A stretch of DNA of 64,000 bases from Photobacterium profundum SS9. GTDB taxonomy: Bacteria; Pseudomonadota; Gammaproteobacteria; Enterobacterales; Vibrionaceae. The stretch covers positions 3,423,411 to 3,487,410 of the forward strand of contig NC_006370.1 in NCBI RefSeq assembly GCF_000196255.1, in the 5' to 3' direction. The position numbers and the translations under genes are program-made. Under the pieces are notes generated by a model that searched no databases, was not told the DNA's origin, and saw nothing but the letters and a program-made list of their open reading frames with translations. This document shows positions 59,442-64,000 of this stretch, one piece after another (the first letter of the stretch is position 1; each line of letters starts with the position of its first letter).

Positions 59442-60191
59442 TTAAATAATGCTTGCTTTATATTCGCGAATAAACTCCGCGAGCAAGAATTCCTGATCGT
59501 CAGTCAGAGCTAGATTTCCCAGGAGCTCTGGTCTTCTTAGCCAAGTGCGGCCCAACGATTGTTTTAATCGCCAGCGACTAATATCCTTATGGTTTCCTGA
59601 CATCAGTACTTTTGGTACTGCATGCCCATCTAACACATCAGGACGCGTGTAATGTGGACAATCTAACAGACCATTTGCAAAAGAATCTTCTTCTGCTGAC
59701 GCAAAGTCACCCAGCACACCCGGTACAAACCGAACCACTGCGTCAACTAAGGTCATGGCTGGAAGTTCACCCCCAGTCAGTACAAAATCCCCAATAGACC
59801 ATTCTTCGTCTACTTCCTGTTGGATAATGCGCTCATCTACCCCTTCATATCGACCACAGATAAGAATCAGGCTCTCATTCTGTGCTAACTCTTCAACACC
59901 AGCTTGATCAAGCTTACGGCCCTGAGGGGAGAGGTAAATCACTTTAGCCTTGCCTTTAGCAGACTTTTTAGCGGTATGAATGGCATCGCGCAAAGGCTGC
60001 ACCATCATTAACATACCTGGTCCACCGCCGTATGGTCGATCATCAACCGTACGGTGTTTATCTTCCGTAAAATCACGAGGATTCCACGTATCGATAGACA
60101 AAAGGCCTTTTTTTACCGCCTGGCCTGTTACCCCAAAATTGGTAATAGAAGTGAACATTTCAGGAAAAAGGCTTATAACACCAACCCACAT
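59442..60191 (-). CDS. trmD: tRNA (guanine-N1-)-methyltransferase TrmD
   Basis: Methylates G37 of tRNAs reading CNN codons with SAM, preventing +1 frameshifts. 249 aa, SPOUT trefoil-knot enzyme: [31 protein letters not shown], and [20 protein letters not shown]. Confidence 0.98.
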   Translation of the reverse strand: MWVGVISLFPEMFTSITNFGVTGQAVKKGLLSIDTWNPRDFTEDKHRTVDDRPYGGGPGMLMMVQPLRDAIHTAKKSAKGKAKVIYLSPQGRKLDQAGVEELAQNESLILICGRYEGVDERIIQQEVDEEWSIGDFVLTGGELPAMTLVDAVVRFVPGVLGDFASAEEDSFANGLLDCPHYTRPDVLDGHAVPKVLMSGNHKDISRWRLKQSLGRTWLRRPELLGNLALTDDQEFLLAEFIREYKASII

Positions 60192-60217
60192 GTGTTCGCT
60201 CGCTTAATTACCAGAGG

Positions 60218-60751
60218 TTAAAATCCAGGATCCCAGTCAACTTCGATCCGCTGAGCAGTGCGATCAATTGACTTGATGACCTGCTCATCGAGGAACGGTA
60301 TTAAGCGTTCCTTCTGTCCAAAAGCATCTTTCAGGTTAGCTTTCACAACTAATACATCGTTTGACCCTGTTTCCAGGATATCTGTTACTTTACCTAGGTC
60401 GTAACCTTCGGTAGTAACAACAGACATGCCATACAATTCACGCCAGTAGAATTCTTCTCCTGACAGTGCGGGTAGTTGATCGGCATGTACAGCGACCTCA
60501 GCGTTAGTGAAAATCTGTGCATCCTCACGGATGTCCAGGCCCTCTAACTTAGCCACCATGCCCTGACCATGCTTCTTCCAGGATTCAATCTGGATTGGCT
60601 TCCATTCACCCTTAACTTTAATAAGCCAAGGTTGATAGGCGAAAATACTTTCAGACTGTTCAGTGTAGGAAAAAACCTTGAGCCAACCCTTGATACCGTA
60701 GGTGGCACCCAGTTTACCGACAACAACTAAGTCTTGGTTTTGTGAGCTCAT
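60218..60751 (-). CDS. rimM: 16S rRNA processing protein RimM
   Basis: Ribosome maturation factor acting on the 30S head with S19. 177 aa. N-terminal RimM domain ([20 protein letters not shown]) and C-terminal PRC-barrel ([20 protein letters not shown]). Between rpsP and trmD. Confidence 0.97.
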   Translation of the reverse strand: MSSQNQDLVVVGKLGATYGIKGWLKVFSYTEQSESIFAYQPWLIKVKGEWKPIQIESWKKHGQGMVAKLEGLDIREDAQIFTNAEVAVHADQLPALSGEEFYWRELYGMSVVTTEGYDLGKVTDILETGSNDVLVVKANLKDAFGQKERLIPFLDEQVIKSIDRTAQRIEVDWDPGF

Positions 60752-60780
60752 AGTTCTATATCTCTACCTGATTTGCTAAA

Positions 60781-61032
60781 TTAAGCAGCTGCTTTAGCAG
60801 CGTCTTTGATTAGCTTAGCTGTGCGGTCAGACACAGTTGCGCCAAGACCAACCCAGTGATTAACACGGTCAAGATCTAGACGTAAACGCTCTTCCTGACC
60901 CTTAGCTAGCGGGTTGAAGAAACCGATTTTTTCGATGTTACGACCGTCGCGTGCGCAACGAGAATCAGCAACAACGATTTGGTAAAATGGACGCTTCTTA
61001 GCGCCGTGACGTGCCAAACGAATGGTAACCAT
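60781..61032 (-). CDS. rpsP: Ribosomal protein S16
   Basis: 83 aa, 30S assembly protein: [40 protein letters not shown]. First gene of the operon; its leader holds the hairpin at 61070-61093. Confidence 0.98.
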
Positions 61033-61069
61033 ATCGTCCTCTTTAGTTTTGCATTACTGTAAATAAATT

Positions 61070-61093
61070 GGCCCCGTCTAATAAAACGGGGCC
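61070..61093 (-). promoter_or_regulatory. Stem-loop in the rpsP leader / ffh 3' region
   Basis: GGCCCCGT (61070-61077) and ACGGGGCC (61086-61093) pair around an 8-nt loop. There is no strong T run on the minus strand (AATTTATTT), so it is either a weak ffh terminator or a stem in the rpsP leader. Confidence 0.6.
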
Positions 61094-61211
61094 AGTGCCA
61101 AATTTTGAAGCCTCGGAATTTTACTCTTTAAGCCGATGAATGCAACTTATTTAGCTACTTTTTCACCAACCAGATAAAACAAAAAATAAAAAAACGATAA
61201 ATATGAACGAA

Positions 61212-62579
61212 TTAACGCCCAGGGAACATTCCACCGCCAGGCATCATGCCCTTCATATTGCGCATCATGTTCTTCATTCCACCTTTTTGCATTTTTTTCA
61301 TCATCTTTTGCATCTGGGTAAATTGCTTCAGTAGACGGTTAACATCTTGTACCTGTGTACCAGAACCCGTTGCGATACGCTTTTTACGCGATCCTTTAAT
61401 GATCTCGGGACGTGAACGTTCACCTTTGGTCATGGAATTAATAATAGCTTCCATTTGTAAGAACATGCGATCATCAACCTGATCTTTTACATTATCGGGT
61501 AATTGAGACATGCCTGGCAATTTATCCATCATACCGCCCATGCCACCCATGTTCTTCATTTGCTGAAGTTGGCTGCGGAAGTCTTCAAGATCAAACCCTT
61601 TCTTTTCTTTAAACTTCTTCGCTAATTTTTCTGCTTGGCTTTTATCTACATTACGCTCTAGGTCTTCGATCAGTGACAGTACATCACCCATCCCCAGAAT
61701 ACGCGAAGCCACACGATCAGGATGGAACGGTTCTAGTGCATCGGTCTTTTCACCCACACCCAAGAATTTAATCGGTTTACCAGTAATATAACGCACAGAT
61801 AAAGCAGCACCGCCACGAGCATCACCATCGACTTTCGTCAGAATGACACCGGTTAACGGTAGTGCATCATTGAAGGCTTTCGCAGTATTTGCCGCATCTT
61901 GCCCCGTCATGGCATCAACCACGAACAAGGTTTCAACCGGATTAGCCGCTTTATGAATGTCTTTAATTTCATCCATCATCACGTCATCAACATGCAGACG
62001 ACCTGCTGTATCGACAATAACGACGTCATAAAATTTCAATTTACCATGAGCAACTGCAGCGCTTACGATGTCAACCGGCTTTTGTTCCACTGATGACGGG
62101 AAGAAATCAATCCCAACATCGCTCGCTAGCGTTTCTAGCTGTTTGATCGCCGCTGGGCGGTAAACATCGGCAGAAACAACAAGAACATTTTTCTTCTCGC
62201 GTTCTTTAAGAACTTTACCTAACTTAGCAACACTGGTGGTTTTACCCGCACCTTGCAGACCCGCCATCAAAATGACCGCAGGGGGCTGACAAGCTAAGTC
62301 CAGCGCTTCATTTGACTCACCCATAACCGACTCAAGCTCAGCTTGAACAATTTTGATGAATTCTTGACCCGGTGTAAGGCTTTTAGATACTTCACTACCG
62401 ACAGCACGCTCTTTTACGCGCTTGACGAATTCGCGAACAACTGGCAGCGCAACATCAGCTTCGAGTAACGCCATACGTACTTCACGTAGCGTATCTTTGA
62501 TGTTGTCGTCCGTCAGGCGACCACGGCCACTGACATTTTTAAGCGTTCGCGATAAACGCTCCGTTAAATTTTCGAACAT
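61212..62579 (-). CDS. ffh: Signal recognition particle protein Ffh
   Basis: GTPase of the bacterial SRP; binds 4.5S RNA and signal sequences and docks with FtsY. 455 aa. N domain, G domain with GLQGAGKTTSVAKLG near residue 107, VIVDTAGRLHVD and TKVDGDARGG, then a methionine-rich M domain (MQKMMKKMQKGGMKNMM). Divergent from ypjD. Confidence 0.98.
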   Translation of the reverse strand: MFENLTERLSRTLKNVSGRGRLTDDNIKDTLREVRMALLEADVALPVVREFVKRVKERAVGSEVSKSLTPGQEFIKIVQAELESVMGESNEALDLACQPPAVILMAGLQGAGKTTSVAKLGKVLKEREKKNVLVVSADVYRPAAIKQLETLASDVGIDFFPSSVEQKPVDIVSAAVAHGKLKFYDVVIVDTAGRLHVDDVMMDEIKDIHKAANPVETLFVVDAMTGQDAANTAKAFNDALPLTGVILTKVDGDARGGAALSVRYITGKPIKFLGVGEKTDALEPFHPDRVASRILGMGDVLSLIEDLERNVDKSQAEKLAKKFKEKKGFDLEDFRSQLQQMKNMGGMGGMMDKLPGMSQLPDNVKDQVDDRMFLQMEAIINSMTKGERSRPEIIKGSRKKRIATGSGTQVQDVNRLLKQFTQMQKMMKKMQKGGMKNMMRNMKGMMPGGGMFPGR

Positions 62580-62728
62580 GTGCTACTCGCTCGTTACGCA
62601 ATAAAATCTATATAATTACAGTTAGTATACCGCAATCCTGCATCCGCTTTCATGTTATAGATAGCGACTATTGTTTGAGCAGGGTATAATTGCGATCTCT
62701 AACCATCTTAACTAGTTAACAGTTTACT

Positions 62729-63526
62729 ATGGATACGTTAATAGCCTTAGTGGCCGCTTGCTTTTATTTTCTCGCTCTGGGGCTTGTTGTTCCAGGCTTA
62801 ACCAATAGTAATGGTATTAAAACTAAGCCGGTATTTATTGCGGCTTTAGTGGCAATAACGTTACATGTATTGCTGTTGAAAGACTTAATTTTGGGTGGCT
62901 CAGGGCAAAACCTCAGTATATTGAATGTTGCTTCTTTGATCAGTTTGATCATTGCAATATTAACAACATTCGCCATGTTACGCATGCGAGTGTGGTTTTT
63001 GCTTCCTGTAATATATAGCTTTGCTGCCATTAATTTATCGGCCGCAACATTATTACCCGGAGCCTTTATTACCCATTTAGAAAGTCATCCTCAAGTCTTA
63101 TTTCATATCTCTCTTGCATTGTTTTCTTATTCAACACTTATGATTGCGACCTTGTATGCTATTCAATTGGCATGGTTGGATCACAAATTAAAAAATAAGA
63201 AGAGCTTGAAGATTAACCCTAACATTCCTCCTTTAATGATGGTGGAACGTCAGCTTTTCAAGATCATTTTGGTCGGTAATTCACTTTTAACCGTTACCCT
63301 GATTTCTGGCATCTTTTTTATTCAAGATATGTTGGCACAAGGCAAAACCCATAAAGCGGTGCTTTCTCTACTTGCGTGGGGGGTTTATAGCGTATTACTT
63401 TGGGGACACTACCAAAAAGGATGGCGCGGTCGTAGGGTGATCTGGTTTAGTTTAGTCGGTGCATTTCTTCTAACACTTGCTTACTTTGGTAGCCGTTTTG
63501 TGAAAGAAATCATAATTGGGGGCTAA
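62729..63526 (+). CDS. ypjD: CcsA-like inner membrane protein YpjD
   Basis: 265 aa with about eight membrane segments, of the cytochrome c assembly/HemX-like group (CcsA-like fold): LESHPQVLFHISLALFSYST near the middle with the conserved histidine. In E. coli it is next to ffh and corB (yfjD), as here. Its function is not well defined; a link with the metal-efflux protein encoded next door is suggested by synteny only. Confidence 0.9.
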   Translation: MDTLIALVAACFYFLALGLVVPGLTNSNGIKTKPVFIAALVAITLHVLLLKDLILGGSGQNLSILNVASLISLIIAILTTFAMLRMRVWFLLPVIYSFAAINLSAATLLPGAFITHLESHPQVLFHISLALFSYSTLMIATLYAIQLAWLDHKLKNKKSLKINPNIPPLMMVERQLFKIILVGNSLLTVTLISGIFFIQDMLAQGKTHKAVLSLLAWGVYSVLLWGHYQKGWRGRRVIWFSLVGAFLLTLAYFGSRFVKEIIIGG

Positions 63527-63612
63527 AACCGTCTAATAATGAAGTACTATTGACACTTGTAATCAAATAAGTACAACTGTACTTGTGAACAAAACGTTAA
63601 GGAACTAGATTT

Positions 63613-64000
63613 TTGGACGACATATCCACGGGAGCATTATTCTCCCTACTGATATTGCTACTCATTATTTCCGGATATTTCTCCGGCTCTGAAACCGGCA
63701 TGATGTCACTCAACCGTTACAAGTTGCGGCATTTAGCGAATCAAGGGCACCGTGGGGCAAAACGTGTTGAAAAACTGCTTGCCCGCCCAGATCGCCTTAT
63801 CGGTCTGATTCTGATTGGCAACAATCTCGTCAATATTCTAGCTTCAGCCATTGCGACCATAATCGGAATGCGCTTATACGGTGATCTCGGTGTTGCTATT
63901 GCAACGGGTGCCCTCACCTTAGTGGTATTAGTTTTCTCTGAAGTCACTCCAAAAACACTGGCAACGATTTATCCTGAACGCGTTTCTTACCTCAGTAGTA
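63613..64000 (+). CDS. corB: CNNM/CorB (YfjD) membrane protein, 5' end only
   Basis: The gene begins with TTG at 63613 (LDDISTGALFSLLILLLIIS) with AAGGA upstream and continues open to the end of the window. SGYFSGSETGMMSLNRYKLR and IGNNLVNILASAIATIIGMR are the DUF21/CNNM transmembrane signature; CBS and CorC-HlyC domains should follow outside the window. The family is associated with magnesium/cobalt transport. 87 bp after ypjD, probably the same transcript. Confidence 0.93.
   Translation, partial: MDDISTGALFSLLILLLIISGYFSGSETGMMSLNRYKLRHLANQGHRGAKRVEKLLARPDRLIGLILIGNNLVNILASAIATIIGMRLYGDLGVAIATGALTLVVLVFSEVTPKTLATIYPERVSYLSS

Overview
The window is a chromosomal segment of a marine gammaproteobacterium of the family Vibrionaceae, most likely Photobacterium. 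The evidence is protein identity by eye to Vibrio/Photobacterium and Escherichia housekeeping genes, the gene order, and a 16S rRNA gene with enlarged helix 10 and helix 44 tips, a trait reported for piezophilic Photobacterium such as P. profundum. The species is an inference; a 16S search would settle it.

Layout. 1-9.9 kb: 3' end of xni, then rlmM-ygdD-hydrolase-gcvA on the minus strand with the sRNA gene gcvB divergent from gcvA; csdA-csdE sulfur transfer, tcdA, mltA, a small Vibrionaceae membrane protein, and argA. 9.9-19.6 kb: the RecBCD genes as recC, recB, recD on the minus strand. 19.8-26.4 kb: a TDT-family transporter with a divergent LysR regulator, a TagI-like glycosylase, SOS-controlled yebG, dapD, a lipoprotein, a Bcr/CflA efflux pump and a small membrane protein. 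26.5-29.6 kb: decayed tRNA-Asp/terminator modules into which an IS3-family and an IS630-family element have inserted. 29.6-35.8 kb: a complete rRNA operon on the minus strand (16S, tRNA-Ile, tRNA-Ala, 23S, two 5S, tRNA-Asp) with its P1 promoter and boxA sites. 36-46.6 kb: an order shared with E. coli (clpB, pgeF, rluD, bamD, raiA, pheA, tyrA, aroF), with one extra small exported protein. 46.8-58.7 kb: the pyruvate-type sensor kinase btsS, its regulator btsR and a CstA/BtsT-like transporter, with btsS and btsR separated by about 6.65 kb of inserted DNA. 59-64 kb: rpsP-rimM-trmD-rplS, ffh, ypjD and the start of corB.

The most unusual region is 48.5-55.2 kb. Two ~110-bp direct copies of a miniature element with IS6-type terminal inverted repeats bound the inserted segment. 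A 7-bp duplication (AAGATCG) lies outside the outer ends, which suggests that the whole block behaved as one composite transposon. Its cargo is a YheO/DauR-like regulator, a frameshifted TIM-barrel isomerase, a RidA homologue, a YihN-like MFS transporter, a deletion derivative of an IS6 transposase, an alanine-dehydrogenase/transhydrogenase-like protein and an IS110 remnant. It looks like a decaying catabolic island of unknown substrate that uncoupled btsR from btsS. Other miniature elements sit around btsR and the btsT-like gene.

Regulatory sites readable from sequence include a LexA box at yebG, a near-perfect CRP site in class II position at raiA, paired TyrR boxes upstream of aroF, the rrn P1 promoter, a possible terminator-type leader before pheA, and many intrinsic terminators. 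No CRISPR array, prophage or plasmid module was seen.
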